Made by a program: the position numbers and the translations under genes. From assembly GCF_900114375.1 (NCBI RefSeq), contig NZ_FOSV01000002.1, positions 186,001 through 250,000 of the forward strand: a DNA stretch of 64,000 bases. The letters are read 5' to 3'. Positions 1 through 9,252 of the stretch are shown one piece after another (position 1 is the stretch's first letter; every line of letters starts with the position of its first letter). The notes under the pieces were generated by a model. It made no database searches and was not told the DNA's origin. It worked only from the letters and a program-made list of their open reading frames with translations. The DNA is from Methylorubrum salsuginis (GTDB lineage Bacteria > Pseudomonadota > Alphaproteobacteria > Rhizobiales > Beijerinckiaceae).

Positions 1-576
1 GCGACGTGGCGGGCGCGGCTCGACGGGGCGCTCGGCGCCTACACTGTCGAGCCGCTGCGCTCGGAGGCCTCGCGGCTGATGGGCTCGGGGCTGGCGCTCT
101 ACGGGATCGGCCATCTCTGCGCGCTGCTGCGGCTGCTGCCGGAGCGCGATCCCCATCCCGATCTCTACGAGGCCGCCCGCATCCTGATCGAGCACCTCGA
201 TTCCCCCGAGATCGCCCCGGCCCTGATGGTGCGGTTCGAACTCGCGGTGCTGGCCGGCCTCGGCTTCGGGCTCGACCTCGCGCACTGCGCGGCCACAGGC
301 GCCAACGACGCCCTGATCTACGTCTCCCCGAAGAGCGGGCGCGCGGTCAGCGCCTCGGCGGGCGAGCCGTACCGCGACCGGCTGCTGGCGCTCCCGCCCT
401 TCCTGCGCGACCGCGACCAGCCCGGCAGCGGCTGGCGCACGCCGGATGCCCACGACGTTCGGGAGGGGTTTACCTTGACGGGGTATTTCCTCGATCAGCA
501 CGTCTGGCGCCCCCGCGCGCTGGCGCCGCCGGAGGAGCGGGCACGATTCGTCGCACACGGCACTGGCCAGGGGTGA
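1..576 (+). CDS. recO: DNA repair protein RecO, 3' part
   Basis: The reading frame is open from base 1 and ends at a TGA at 574-576, so only the C-terminal 191 residues are in the window. The visible part matches the RecO C-terminal region: an opening WRARLDGALGAYTVEPLR-like segment, a helical middle with ALMVRFELAVLAGLGFGLDL, and a short tail typical of alphaproteobacterial RecO (VREGFTLTGYFLDQHVW). RecO loads RecA onto SSB-coated single strands together with RecR in the RecF pathway. The four Cys zinc motif of some RecO proteins is reduced here to a single Cys (AHCAATG). It precedes parC on the same strand by about 120 bp. Confidence 0.9.
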   Translation, partial: ATWRARLDGALGAYTVEPLRSEASRLMGSGLALYGIGHLCALLRLLPERDPHPDLYEAARILIEHLDSPEIAPALMVRFELAVLAGLGFGLDLAHCAATGANDALIYVSPKSGRAVSASAGEPYRDRLLALPPFLRDRDQPGSGWRTPDAHDVREGFTLTGYFLDQHVWRPRALAPPEERARFVAHGTGQG

Positions 577-697
577 CGACGTTCGTGCTATGTTCCTTCG
601 ATTCCCTTTGAACCGCGACGCGCCCGGCGAAAGCCCGCCGCCGTCGCGGGGCCTGACGACGACGCGTCGTCCGGCCCGGTTTGTCTTGGAGTGAACG

Positions 698-2944
698 ATG
701 GGCCAGCCCGTCCTGCCGCCGCCGGGCGACGGCATCGAGAGCGTCGAGCTGAAGACGGCGCTGGAAGAGCGCTACTACGCCTACGCGCTCTCTACGATCA
801 TGCAGCGCGCGCTGCCCGATGCCCGCGACGGCCTCAAGCCCGTGCATCGGCGCATCCTGCACGGCATGAACCTGCTGCGGCTCAACCCCACGGCGGCTTT
901 TAAAAAGTGCGCAAAAATCGTTGGCGACGTGATGGGCGACTTCCATCCCCACGGCGACCAGGCGATCTACGATGCGCTGGTGCGCCTCAGCCAGGACTTC
1001 GCCCAGCGCTATCCGCTGGTCGACGGCCAGGGCAATTTCGGCAATATCGACGGCGACGGCCCCGCCGCCTACCGCTACACCGAGGCGCGCCTCACCGAGG
1101 TCGCCCGCCTGCTGCTCGACGGGATCGACGAGGAGACGGTCGATTTCCGGCCCTCCTACAACGGCGAGAAGGACGAGCCCGTCGTCCTGCCCGCGGCCTT
1201 CCCGAATCTGCTCGCCAACGGCTCGCAGGGCATCGCGGTCGGCATGGCGACCTCGATCCCGCCGCACAACGCGGCCGAGCTCTGCGACGCGGCGCTCTAC
1301 CTGATCCAGAACCGCGAGGCGTCCTCGGAGCAGCTCTGCACCTTCGTCCAGGGGCCGGACTTCCCCACCGGCGGCATCCTGATCGACACGCCGGAGACCA
1401 TCCGCGAGGCCTACCGCACCGGCCGCGGCGGTTTCCGCGTCCGCGCCCGATGGGCCAAGGAGGATCTGGGCCGGGGCACGTGGAACATCGTCGTCACCGA
1501 GATTCCCTACGGCGTGCCGAAGGCCCGGCTGATCGAGAAGCTGGCCGACCTCCTCCAGGAGAAGAAGCTGCCGCTCCTCGCCGACGTGCGCGACGAATCG
1601 GCCGAGGATGTCCGCGTCGTGCTGGAGCCGCGCTCGCGCTCGGTCGATCCGGTGATGCTGATGGAATCTTTGTTCCGGCTCTCGGAGCTGGAGGCGCGGG
1701 TTCCGCTCAACCTCAACGTGCTCGTCGGCGGCGTCGTCCCCCGCGTCATCGGGCTCGCCGAGTGCCTGCGCGAATGGGTCGATCACCGCCGCGTCGTGCT
1801 GCAGCGCCGCTCGACCTACCGCCTCGGCCAGATCGACCGGCGCCTCGAAATCCTGGGCGGCCTGCTCATCGTCTATCTCGATCTCGACGAGGTGATCCGT
1901 ATCATCCGCGAGGAGGACGAGCCGAAGGCGGCGCTGATGGCCCGGTTCGAACTCACCGAGGTCCAGGCCAACGCCATCCTGGACACACGCCTGCGTTCGC
2001 TCCGTAAGCTCGAAGAGATGGAGCTGAAGCGCGAGTTCGACGCGCTGACCGCCGAGAAGGCCGGCATCGAGGCGCTGCTCGGCTCCGAGAAACTGCAATG
2101 GACCGAGATCACCAAGCAGATCCGCGCGGTGAAGAAGACGTTTGGGCCGGACACCAAGCTGGGCAAGCGCCGCACCACCCTCGAAAACCCGCCGGACACC
2201 GCCGGCATCGATTTCACCGCCGCCATGGTCGAGCGCGAGCCGATCACCGTGATCCTGTCCGAGAAGGGCTGGATTCGCGCGCTGAAGGGCCACGTCGCCG
2301 ACCTGTCGGGCGTCGCCTTCAAGGGCGACGACACGCTCAAGGTGTCGTTCCTCAGCGAGACGACGCAAAAGCTCCTGCTGCTGGCCTCGAACGGCAAGGT
2401 CTTCACTATCGAGGCCTCGAAGCTGCCCGGCGGGCGCGGCTTCGGCGATCCGGTGCGGCTGATGGTCGATCTCGACGACGGCACCGAGATCGTCGCCGCG
2501 CTCCCCTACAAGCCGGACAGCAAGCTGCTGCTCGCCTCGTCCGACGGGCGCGGCTTCATCGCCCCCTCCGACGCGCTGGTGGCCAACACCCGCAAGGGCA
2601 AGGCGATCCTCGGCCTCGACGAGGGCGCGAGCGCGGTCCTGCTGGTGCCGGCGGAGGGCGACCACGTCGCGGTCTGCTCCTCGGACAAGCTGATGCTGGT
2701 CTTCCCGGCCTCGGAACTGACCGAGCTCGCCCGCGGCAAGGGCGTGCGCCTGCAACGCTGCCGCATGAGCCGGCTCACCGATGCCTGCGTGTTCGGGCTC
2801 GGCGAGGGCCTGCCCTGGCGCGACGGCTCGGGCCAAGCCAAGCTCGCCAACGCCGCCATGCTGGAGAAATGGATCGGCCACCGCGCCGAGGCCGGACAGC
2901 TGATGAGCCGGAGCTTTCCGAAGTTCGAGCGGTTCGGGAAGTAG
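698..2944 (+). CDS. parC: DNA topoisomerase IV subunit A
   Basis: A 748-residue type IIA topoisomerase A subunit that, with ParE, decatenates daughter chromosomes. The breakage-reunion domain covers about residues 20-480, with the active-site Tyr at 127 in [10 protein letters not shown] and the quinolone-determining helix at [10 protein letters not shown] (83-92). The C-terminal beta-pinwheel domain is short (about 500-740), which favours ParC over GyrA; no GyrA box is evident. ATG at 698 follows a GGAG at about 689. The position equivalent to GyrA Ser83 is Gln88. The gene is convergent with the molybdenum-cofactor operon, with a 13-bp gap. Confidence 0.95.
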   Translation: MGQPVLPPPGDGIESVELKTALEERYYAYALSTIMQRALPDARDGLKPVHRRILHGMNLLRLNPTAAFKKCAKIVGDVMGDFHPHGDQAIYDALVRLSQDFAQRYPLVDGQGNFGNIDGDGPAAYRYTEARLTEVARLLLDGIDEETVDFRPSYNGEKDEPVVLPAAFPNLLANGSQGIAVGMATSIPPHNAAELCDAALYLIQNREASSEQLCTFVQGPDFPTGGILIDTPETIREAYRTGRGGFRVRARWAKEDLGRGTWNIVVTEIPYGVPKARLIEKLADLLQEKKLPLLADVRDESAEDVRVVLEPRSRSVDPVMLMESLFRLSELEARVPLNLNVLVGGVVPRVIGLAECLREWVDHRRVVLQRRSTYRLGQIDRRLEILGGLLIVYLDLDEVIRIIREEDEPKAALMARFELTEVQANAILDTRLRSLRKLEEMELKREFDALTAEKAGIEALLGSEKLQWTEITKQIRAVKKTFGPDTKLGKRRTTLENPPDTAGIDFTAAMVEREPITVILSEKGWIRALKGHVADLSGVAFKGDDTLKVSFLSETTQKLLLLASNGKVFTIEASKLPGGRGFGDPVRLMVDLDDGTEIVAALPYKPDSKLLLASSDGRGFIAPSDALVANTRKGKAILGLDEGASAVLLVPAEGDHVAVCSSDKLMLVFPASELTELARGKGVRLQRCRMSRLTDACVFGLGEGLPWRDGSGQAKLANAAMLEKWIGHRAEAGQLMSRSFPKFERFGK

Positions 2945-2957
2945 TCGTCGCCGGCTG

Positions 2958-3551
2958 CTAACCCTCGGTGTCGAGCCCGTCCGGCCGATCGACATCGAAG
3001 CCGGTCGCGGCGTCGCCCGGGACTTCCAGCACGTCGGCCCGCCGATTGAGGATCGGGCCGGCGCCGCGGTCGCCGGAGAGCGCGTTCAGATCGTCCTTCA
3101 GCAAGTTCAAATCGAGTAGAACCGGGTTGCCGCGGCGGTGATCTCGAACCGGGACCACGGCACTCGGCCTCGGATCGGCGCTCCGGTAGGCCGCGATCAG
3201 CCCGTCGAGATGGGCCGCGCCGATCCGCGGCATGTCGCCGAGCAGCACCAGGGCGGCGTCGGTTTCCGGCGGCAGGGCGGTGAGCCCGGCCTTCAGCGAG
3301 GTCGAGAGCCCGGCCGCGAAATCGGGGTTTTGGACCAGGGTCAGATCGAGCCCGGACAGCGCGGCCCGCACCGCTTCGGCATGGGCGCCCAGCACAACCA
3401 CCACCGGCCGCGCCATGGAGGCGAGCGCGGCCTCCGCGGCGTGGCGCACCATCGCTTTGCCGGCAAATTCAGCCAGCATCTTCGGCTGAGGCCCGAACCG
3501 GGTTCCGAGCCCGGCGGCGAGGATCACCGCCGCGATGCCCGCTTCAGGCAT
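2958..3551 (-). CDS. MobA/MocA-like nucleotidyltransferase
   Basis: A 197-residue NTP transferase with the N-terminal signature VILAAGLGTRFG and a downstream LVLLGDMPRI metal-binding motif, as in molybdenum cofactor cytidylyltransferase (MocA) and related proteins. It probably transfers CMP (or GMP) to molybdopterin during cofactor maturation. It is the last gene of a four-gene minus-strand operon and overlaps the preceding molybdopterin-binding gene by 8 bp, which implies translational coupling. Cytidylyl specificity is inferred from the XdhC neighbours, since XdhC serves MCD-containing xanthine dehydrogenase-type enzymes. Confidence 0.85.
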   Translation of the reverse strand: MPEAGIAAVILAAGLGTRFGPQPKMLAEFAGKAMVRHAAEAALASMARPVVVVLGAHAEAVRAALSGLDLTLVQNPDFAAGLSTSLKAGLTALPPETDAALVLLGDMPRIGAAHLDGLIAAYRSADPRPSAVVPVRDHRRGNPVLLDLNLLKDDLNALSGDRGAGPILNRRADVLEVPGDAATGFDVDRPDGLDTEG

Positions 3552-4551
3552 CCTCGCCGGCCCTCGGCTGGCCGCGTTGAGAAATCTCGCTGAGCAGCCC
3601 GCCCACCCCCATCCGCACGATGTCGGCCCGGGTCACGGGGAGCCCCGCGAGCAGCCGGTGCAGCACGAAATCGAAGCCGTTCTCCTTCGGCGAACGGGCG
3701 CAGCCCGGCGCGCCGATGACCGGTATCGGGCCGAGGCGCCCCAGCAGCAGTAGGTTGCCCGGATCGACCGGCATGCCGAACTGCTCGACCCGGCCCCCCG
3801 CCGCCTCCAGCCCCGCCGGGATGACGTCCCGCCGGTCGGCGATGGCCGAGGCGCCGAACACCACGGCCAGTTCGCATCCCTCCGCCGCCATGCGGGCGAG
3901 CGCGTCGGCGACCGCGCGGCCGGTATGCGGGACGCGGGTCTCGGCGACGATCCCGGCGCCGGCCGGTGCGAGCCGATCCGCCAGCACCCGCAGGGTCTTG
4001 GCCACGGTCGCGGGCTTGAGGCCGGGCAGCAGCGTCGAGACCACGCCGACCCGCGTCAGGCGATAGGGCGCGAGCCGCAGCGGCGGCTGCGGCGCGGCGG
4101 CGAGCGCCCGCTCCAGGCTGGCGCCGGCCACCGCGTAGGGGATGATCTTGATCGTCGCGACCATCTCCCCCGCCGCCACCGGGCGGAAGGCCGGCAGGGT
4201 CGCGACCGTGATCGCCTCGTCCACGAGGTTGACGGCGTCGATGCCGGCGGGATCGACCCGCAGGACGCCCGCCGCCGCCGCCACGAGATTGCAGCGGCCG
4301 GTGAACGCTCGCTCGGGCGCCAAGCCCTCGCCCGCCAGATGCAGCGCCAGCCGCGCGGCGGCCTCGTCCTCGCCGACATCGCCCGGATCGAGCCGCACGG
4401 CGATAATCTCACCGTGGCCGGCTTCGGCGAGAGCCCGCGCTTCCTCCGCCGGGATCGGCCGTCCCTTGCGCAGGGTGGCGCCCTCCGCCCGCACGGTATG
4501 GGCCGCGATCAGGCCCGCGCTGTCGCGCGTGGCGACGGGTCCGAAGCGCAT
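3544..4551 (-). CDS. Molybdopterin-binding protein
   Basis: A 335-residue protein with a MoaB/Mog-like molybdopterin-binding fold in its second half (about 170-320): GVVSTLLPGLK, then AVVFGASAIADRRDVIP and PVIGAPGCARSPKENGFDF. The N-terminal half (HTVRAEGATLRKG, then LRVDPAGIDAVNLVDEAITVATLP) matches the family usually encoded beside XdhC and MocA genes. It probably presents molybdopterin to the cytidylyltransferase encoded just downstream. It lies 3 bp after the XdhC Rossmann-domain gene. No catalytic activity can be read directly from the sequence. Confidence 0.82.
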   Translation of the reverse strand: MRFGPVATRDSAGLIAAHTVRAEGATLRKGRPIPAEEARALAEAGHGEIIAVRLDPGDVGEDEAAARLALHLAGEGLAPERAFTGRCNLVAAAAGVLRVDPAGIDAVNLVDEAITVATLPAFRPVAAGEMVATIKIIPYAVAGASLERALAAAPQPPLRLAPYRLTRVGVVSTLLPGLKPATVAKTLRVLADRLAPAGAGIVAETRVPHTGRAVADALARMAAEGCELAVVFGASAIADRRDVIPAGLEAAGGRVEQFGMPVDPGNLLLLGRLGPIPVIGAPGCARSPKENGFDFVLHRLLAGLPVTRADIVRMGVGGLLSEISQRGQPRAGEDA

Positions 4552-4554
4552 GGA

Positions 4555-5259
4555 TCAGGCTCCCGCCCGCGCGGCGATCCGCGCGCGCCGCAGGGTCGCG
4601 ACGACCTGGGCCAGGATGGCGAGCGCGATCTCGGCTGGCGAGACGGCACCGATATCGAGCCCGATCGGGGCGTGGATGCGGGCGATGTCCTCCTCGTCGA
4701 AGCCGGCCTGCCGAAGCCGCTCGACCCGGCGCGCATGGGTCTTGCGCGAGCCGAGCGCGCCGACATAGGCGCACTCGGCCTTCAGCGCCGCGATCAGCGC
4801 CGGATCGTCGATCTTGGGATCGTGGGTGAGCGCCAGGAGCGCGGTGTAGGCGTCGAGGCCGAGCGTCTCCAGGGCCGCGTCGGGCCACTCGGCGACGAGC
4901 CGCACGTTCGGAAACCGCTCCGGCGTGGCGAAGGCGGTGCGCGGGTCGATCACGGTGAGGTCGAGGCCGAGCTGGCCCGCCATCGGGGCGAGCGCCTGGG
5001 TGATGTGGACCGCGCCGACCGCGACGAGCCGCACGGGCGGGGCGTGGACGGCGACGAAGAGCGGGCGGGCGTCCGCATCCGCGATCAGGCCGCTGCGCCC
5101 GCTGGCGAGTTTTTCGCGCAGGACGGACGCCAGCGGGTCGGCGTCGATCTCGGTGCCCCGCACGAGGCGCTGGCGGCCGTCGGACGGATCGGTGACGACG
5201 AGGGCCGGGCGGCGGGCGGCACGCTCGGCATTGAGGGCGGTCAGCGTGTCGAGGCGCAT
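4555..5259 (-). CDS. XdhC family protein, Rossmann (C-terminal-type) domain
   Basis: A 234-residue protein corresponding to the C-terminal half of XdhC/CoxI chaperones. The Rossmann fold runs from VRLVAVGAVHITQALAPMA through LDLTVIDPRTAFATPERFP to ALLALTHDPKIDDPAL and CAYVGALGSRKTHARR. Full-length XdhC binds molybdopterin cytosine dinucleotide and inserts it into xanthine dehydrogenase-like hydroxylases. Here the N-terminal XdhC domain is a separate gene 7 bp upstream, so the chaperone is split over two cistrons. It shares an operon with two other cofactor genes. Confidence 0.87.
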   Translation of the reverse strand: MRLDTLTALNAERAARRPALVVTDPSDGRQRLVRGTEIDADPLASVLREKLASGRSGLIADADARPLFVAVHAPPVRLVAVGAVHITQALAPMAGQLGLDLTVIDPRTAFATPERFPNVRLVAEWPDAALETLGLDAYTALLALTHDPKIDDPALIAALKAECAYVGALGSRKTHARRVERLRQAGFDEEDIARIHAPIGLDIGAVSPAEIALAILAQVVATLRRARIAARAGA

Positions 5260-5266
5260 CGTTCCC

Positions 5267-5590
5267 TCAATCGACCCGTTCGACGAAGACGCGGATGCGC
5301 CCGCCGCAGGAGAGCCCGGCCCGCCACGCGGTCTCGTCGGCCACGCCGAATTCCAGGGTGCGGGGCCGCCCGTCGCCGATCACGTCGAGGGCCTCGGTGA
5401 TGACCTCGCCCTCGACGCAGCCGCCGGAGACCGAGCCGAGGAAGCGGCCGCCTTCGTCGATCAGAAGGTGGCTGCCGACCGGGCGCGGGGCCGAACCCCA
5501 GGTCTCGATCACGGTGGCGAGCGCCACGATGCGTCCCTCGCGCCGCCAGGCCTCGGCGGCGCGCAGGATGTCGTCCTCGGTGGAAAGCAT
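5267..5590 (-). CDS. XdhC/CoxI family protein, N-terminal-type domain
   Basis: A 107-residue protein starting MLSTEDDIL and carrying the XdhC/CoxI N-terminal motif: ATVIETWGSAPRPVG, SVSGGCVEGEV, then AGLSCGGRIRVFVE. The Cys in GGCVEGE and in LSCGG are characteristic. Upstream codons stay open to 5716, but the ATG at 5590 sits at the start of recognisable homology, so it is preferred. First gene of the maturation operon. Its promoter lies in the 158 bp shared with the divergent binding-protein gene. Confidence 0.87.
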   Translation of the reverse strand: MLSTEDDILRAAEAWRREGRIVALATVIETWGSAPRPVGSHLLIDEGGRFLGSVSGGCVEGEVITEALDVIGDGRPRTLEFGVADETAWRAGLSCGGRIRVFVERVD

Positions 5591-5748
5591 GGTGGTGTCC
5601 CGGATCGGCGGAATCGCTCGCCCCCCGGCGTCCCGTATCCCAGAGGTAGGCGCCCGCGCTGGTTCCGCAATGCGGCCGAAGCCGCCGCTTGCGCGGGAGA
5701 CGGCGGGCTTTATCAAGGATGCCTCGCCATTCGGAAGGAGAGGCCGCT

Positions 5749-6870
5749 GTGAGGGGACGGATCGCGCGCTCGGCCCTCGCCCTGCTGGCCCTCGGCGGCG
5801 TCGCGCAGGCCGCCGAGCCCCTGCGGATCGGGCTCGCCCTGCCGCTCTCCGGGGCGGATGCCGGCTTCGGCCAGGGGGCCCGGCTCGGGGCCGAGCAGGC
5901 CGTGGCCGAGATCAACCGCGCGGGCGGCGTTCTCGGCCAGAAGATCCAGCTCGTGGTGCAGGACGATGCCGGCGACCCCAAACAGGCGGTGGCCGCAGCG
6001 CGCAAGCTCGCGAGTGGCGGCGTGCGCTTCGTCGTCGGCCACCTCCATTCGGGGGCGGCGGCCGCGGCGAGCCCGGTCTACGAAGAGGCCGGCATCGTCG
6101 CGGTCACGCCCGGCGCGACCTGGGCGCCGCTGACCCGCCGGGGCGCCGGCCTGCTGTTCCGCCTCGCGGGCAGCGACGCGCAGCAGGGCGCGATCGGCGG
6201 CACGCTCCTGGCGCAACGCTTCCGCGACCGGCCGGTGGCCATCGTCCACGACAAGACCAGCTTCGGCCGCGCGCTTGCCGACGAGGCCGCCCGCGCGCTC
6301 AAGGCCGGGGGCGGCCGCGAGCGGCTGTTCGAGGGCGTCTCCCGCGACGACCGCGAGGTGGCGGGCCTCGTCGCCAAGCTCCGGGCCCTCGGGATCGAGG
6401 CGGTCTATTTCGGGGGCCTCCAGGCGCCCGCCGCCCTGCTGGTCAAGGCGATGCGCGAGGCGGGCCTGACCACGCAGCTGATCGGCAGCGACGGGCTCCT
6501 CGACAAGGAGTTTCCGGTGACCGCCGGGGCGGCGGCGGAAGGGACCCTGATGACGCTGGCGCCCAGCCCGCCGCGGCTGCCGGATGTCCGCGGCGCCGCC
6601 CGTGCGCCGCGCACGCCCGAAGCCGAGATGTTCGCCGCGCCCGCCTACGCGGCGTTCGAGGCGATCCGCCAGGGGGCCGAGGGCGCGCGCTCGACCGACC
6701 CGGCCAGGGTCGCGGCCCATCTCCATGGCGGGGCGCCCCTGCGCACGCTTCTCGGTGAGATCGCGTTCGACGCCCGCGGCGACCTCGCCCGGCCGCCCTT
6801 CGCGGTGGCGACGTGGCGCAAGCTCGCCGACGGCCGGATCGACTACGCGGGCACCGAGACCCCGCCGTAG
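5749..6870 (+). CDS. ABC transporter substrate-binding protein, branched-chain amino-acid type
   Basis: A periplasmic binding protein of about 373 residues in the Leu/Ile/Val (LivJ, HAAT) family. The GTG at 5749 is preferred because a strong GGAAGGAGAGG lies 6 bp upstream and it yields a clean signal peptide (RIARSALALLALGGVAQA). The mature part starts with the family motif LRIGLALPLSG and continues with GARLGAEQAVAEIN and VQDDAGDPKQAVAAARKL. No permease or ATPase genes are adjacent, so it is an orphan and its ligand is unknown. An ATG at 5719 is an alternative start. Confidence 0.85.
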   Translation: MRGRIARSALALLALGGVAQAAEPLRIGLALPLSGADAGFGQGARLGAEQAVAEINRAGGVLGQKIQLVVQDDAGDPKQAVAAARKLASGGVRFVVGHLHSGAAAAASPVYEEAGIVAVTPGATWAPLTRRGAGLLFRLAGSDAQQGAIGGTLLAQRFRDRPVAIVHDKTSFGRALADEAARALKAGGGRERLFEGVSRDDREVAGLVAKLRALGIEAVYFGGLQAPAALLVKAMREAGLTTQLIGSDGLLDKEFPVTAGAAAEGTLMTLAPSPPRLPDVRGAARAPRTPEAEMFAAPAYAAFEAIRQGAEGARSTDPARVAAHLHGGAPLRTLLGEIAFDARGDLARPPFAVATWRKLADGRIDYAGTETPP

Positions 6871-6972
6871 ACCGCAAGATCGGCCGATCCAGAGCTTTCC
6901 CTTGACGATAAGCCCGCGTGCGGCGCCGCATATTCTTGCGCAAATCCCCTCCGGCGCTTAAGTCGCGGGGCT

Positions 6973-7053
6973 GGTGCCCTTCGCGAAACGCCCGCCGTCT
7001 CGGCTCGTCCCGGGGCGATGGCTCGGCCGATCGGGAGTTTCGCGAGCGGCACC
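6973..7053. repeat. 81-bp palindromic repeat, copy 1
   Basis: Inverted arms at 6973-6994 (GGTGCCCTTCGCGAAACGCC...) and 7032-7053 (...GTTTCGCGAGCGGCACC) match at 19 of 22 positions around a roughly 37-bp centre. It is related to elements at 9035 and 30573 in arm sequence and total length. It sits in the 322-bp space before infA, most of which holds nothing else recognisable apart from the infA leader. Confidence 0.75.
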
Positions 7054-7192
7054 TGACGCCCGGCCCGCGCCTCGCGCACCCCGAGTTCGGACGACTCGGC
7101 GGATCGGACCCGCAGGCCAGAGCGTTCTGCACGATGCATTTTTCAGATTGGCCGGTGCGCCCCGTGCAGGCGGCCCGGCCGGAGACCCGTGT

Positions 7193-7474
7193 ATGGCAAA
7201 AGAAGAACTGATGCAGTTCGACGGCTTGGTCGTCGAGATCCTGCCGGATGCGCGCTACCGCGTGCAGCTCGACCAAGGCCACGAAATCGTGGCCTACACC
7301 GCCGGCAAGATGAAGAAGAACCGCATCAAGACCCTGGCCGGCGACCGCGTCACCGTCGAGATGTCGCCCTACGATCTGGAGAAGGGCCGTCTGGTGTTCC
7401 GCCACAAGGACGAGCGCGGCCCGACCGGCCCCCGCCCGCCCCAGCGCGGCGGCCAGCAGTTCCGTCGTCGCTGA
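7193..7474 (+). CDS. infA: Translation initiation factor IF-1
   Basis: A 93-residue protein starting [19 protein letters not shown], a single S1/OB-fold domain with the IF-1 hallmarks [17 protein letters not shown] and [19 protein letters not shown]-1 binds the 30S A site during initiation. It is about 20 residues longer than the usual 72 because of a basic, Pro/Gly/Gln-rich tail ([19 protein letters not shown]). The ATG at 7193 is fixed by homology; a longer open frame upstream (from 6974) runs through the repeat and is not coding. Convergent with the DUF2256 gene. Confidence 0.95.
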   Translation: MAKEELMQFDGLVVEILPDARYRVQLDQGHEIVAYTAGKMKKNRIKTLAGDRVTVEMSPYDLEKGRLVFRHKDERGPTGPRPPQRGGQQFRRR

Positions 7475-7512
7475 CGCGACGGCTCGCTTCGGTTCTCACG
7501 GCGCGGCCGGCC

Positions 7513-7686
7513 TCAACGGTCGGACGCGGACGCGGCGGGCTTGCGCTTCGCCTCCGCCCGGCAGCGGTCGGAGCAGTAGCGCACCTCGTCCCAGACGCGT
7601 TCCCACTTCTTGCGCCACGCGAACGGCCTTCCGCATTGGGCGCAGATTTTCTGCGGGAGATCGCCCTTCCGGCGCATGGGGGGCAT
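7513..7686 (-). CDS. DUF2256 small zinc-ribbon protein
   Basis: A 57-residue protein with CxxC...CxxxC spacing: [31 protein letters not shown]. This pattern and length define DUF2256, a probable zinc-binding protein of unknown function. The ATG at 7686 is chosen because homology begins close to it; upstream the frame is open for a kilobase as antisense to the peroxidase gene and is not coding. It converges with infA 38 bp away. Confidence 0.85.
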   Translation of the reverse strand: MPPMRRKGDLPQKICAQCGRPFAWRKKWERVWDEVRYCSDRCRAEAKRKPAASASDR

Positions 7687-8046
7687 GGCTTCAAGTTTCT
7701 CCCGATTCCGTGCGTCGAGTAACGATCGTCTCGCCGTCCATGGGGTCTCCGGTGGTTCGCCGATCCCTGGCGAGGGTGCCTGACAACGCGCTCGCGCTCC
7801 TTCCGCACCCGGATCGGACCGCCCTCGCGCACGATCGCATCGGCTCCGCCTCGCCGTGACGGCGCAGGGTCGCCGGACTCGTCGTTGCGAGCGTCGGCGC
7901 AATCCTGTCTTCTGCCGGAGCGTGGCGCGCAGGCCCGCGGCACTTTGGACTTTTTCCAAATCCGGTCGTCCTCCCTGTCGTCGATGGGCTAGAAAACCGT
8001 CCCGTCGGCGTCGGCGATCACGGCGCCCTTCCCGGAGACCCCACCG
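7687..8046. other. Intergenic space before the peroxidase gene
   Basis: 360 bp with no credible gene. The only structured element noticed is an inverted repeat TTTGGA-CTTTT-TCCAAA at 7944-7960, about 87 bp upstream of the peroxidase start, which could be a regulator-binding site. Confidence 0.4.
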
Positions 8047-9033
8047 TTGAACGCGATGAAGCATAGCCGCACCGCGGCGCTCGGCCTCGCCGTCCTCCTC
8101 GCGGCGCCCGCGGCGCACGCACAGGACCCCGGCACCCCCGAGCAGATCGTCGACACCATGAACAAGCTCTGGGGCAAGCACCCGGGCTTCCGCGCCAACC
8201 ATGCCAAGGGCATCGTGCTGGAGGGCAGCTTCACCCCGGCGCCGGGTGCGGCCAAGCTCAGCAAGGCCGCCCTCTTCGCCGGCCCGGCGATCCCGGTCAC
8301 GGTGCGATTCTCCGATGCCACCGGCCTGCCGACGCTGCCCGATGGGGTGAAGGATGCGCGGCCCTACGGCCTGTCGGCGAAGTTCAAGCTCGCCGACGGC
8401 ACGGAGGTCGACACGGTGCTCAACACCCTGCCGACCTTCCCCGTGGCGACCGGCGAGGCGTTCCGCGATCTCCTCGTGGCGGTGTCGCAATCGGGGCCGG
8501 ACGTGCCCTCGCCGAAGCCGATCGACACATTCATCGCCGCGCATCCGAGCGTGCCCGCGGCGCTCGGCGGTCTGACGACGCCGAAGAGCTACGCGACGCA
8601 GGCCTATAACGGCGTCAACGCGTTCGTCTTCGTCGATGGGGCGGGCAAGCGGCAGGCGTTCCGCTGGCGGGTCGAGCCGGTGGCCGGCACCGATGTCTTC
8701 GGCGGCGACGAGGCGGCCCAGCAACCGCCGAACTTCCTGCGGGACGAGATCGTCGCGCGGGTGGGTCAGGCGCCGGTGGCGTTCCGCTTCCTGGCCCAGC
8801 TCGCCGAGCCGGGCGATCCGACCAACGACGCGACCAAGCCCTGGCCGAAGGAGCGCAAGATGGTCGAGATGGGCACGCTGACGCTCACCAAGGCGGTGCC
8901 GGACAGCGCCGCGGCCGAGAAGGCGCTCTTGTTCATGCCCAACAACCTCACCGACGGCCTGGAGGTCTCGGACGACCCGCTGATCGATACCCGCGTCCAG
9001 TCCTACGCGGTGTCCTTCGGCCGGCGGCAGTAA
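8047..9033 (+). CDS. Secreted catalase-related peroxidase (SrpA-like)
   Basis: A 328-residue haem peroxidase of the small catalase-related family. A signal peptide covers about residues 1-25 ([17 protein letters not shown]), so the enzyme should be periplasmic. The distal His is His52 in [13 protein letters not shown]. The catalase fold continues with [19 protein letters not shown] and [10 protein letters not shown]. The proximal ligand is probably Tyr320 in [12 protein letters not shown], with Arg316 four residues earlier. It lacks the long catalase termini, so it is a peroxidase-type enzyme. The second ATG at 8056 is an equally possible start. A palindromic repeat follows the stop by 1 bp. 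Confidence 0.88.
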   Translation: MNAMKHSRTAALGLAVLLAAPAAHAQDPGTPEQIVDTMNKLWGKHPGFRANHAKGIVLEGSFTPAPGAAKLSKAALFAGPAIPVTVRFSDATGLPTLPDGVKDARPYGLSAKFKLADGTEVDTVLNTLPTFPVATGEAFRDLLVAVSQSGPDVPSPKPIDTFIAAHPSVPAALGGLTTPKSYATQAYNGVNAFVFVDGAGKRQAFRWRVEPVAGTDVFGGDEAAQQPPNFLRDEIVARVGQAPVAFRFLAQLAEPGDPTNDATKPWPKERKMVEMGTLTLTKAVPDSAAAEKALLFMPNNLTDGLEVSDDPLIDTRVQSYAVSFGRRQ

Positions 9034-9034
9034 G

Positions 9035-9113
9035 AGTGCCTCACAAAACTCCCGTTCACGGCCGGTCCTCTCTCCAGGCGCGACGGCGCCGCGGGAGTTT
9101 TGTGAGAGACACT
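9035..9113. repeat. 79-bp palindromic repeat, copy 2
   Basis: Arms at 9035-9054 (AGTGCCTCACAAAACTCCCG) and 9092-9113 (CGGGAGTTTTGTGAG plus ACACT) are complementary apart from a small insertion. It directly follows the peroxidase stop codon and lies between convergent genes. A further right-arm-like copy (GGCGGGCGTTTCGTGAG) follows at 9173-9189, with the same relative orientation. Confidence 0.75.
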
Positions 9114-9252
9114 AAGCCCCGCTTCCCCGCGACGCCCGCCCACCTCCGGTATCCCCTCCGGGGTCGATGGTGCGGCGGGCGTTTCGTGAGACGCGGCAAG
9201 GGGAGGGGGCCGCCGGCCCGAGGCCGGCTGCATGGCGGGCGGCCGCGAAGTC

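Noticed and set aside
470..2995. 841-codon open frame antisense to parC
   Set aside because: It mirrors the GC-rich third positions of parC, has no recognisable domain and overlaps a well-supported gene completely.
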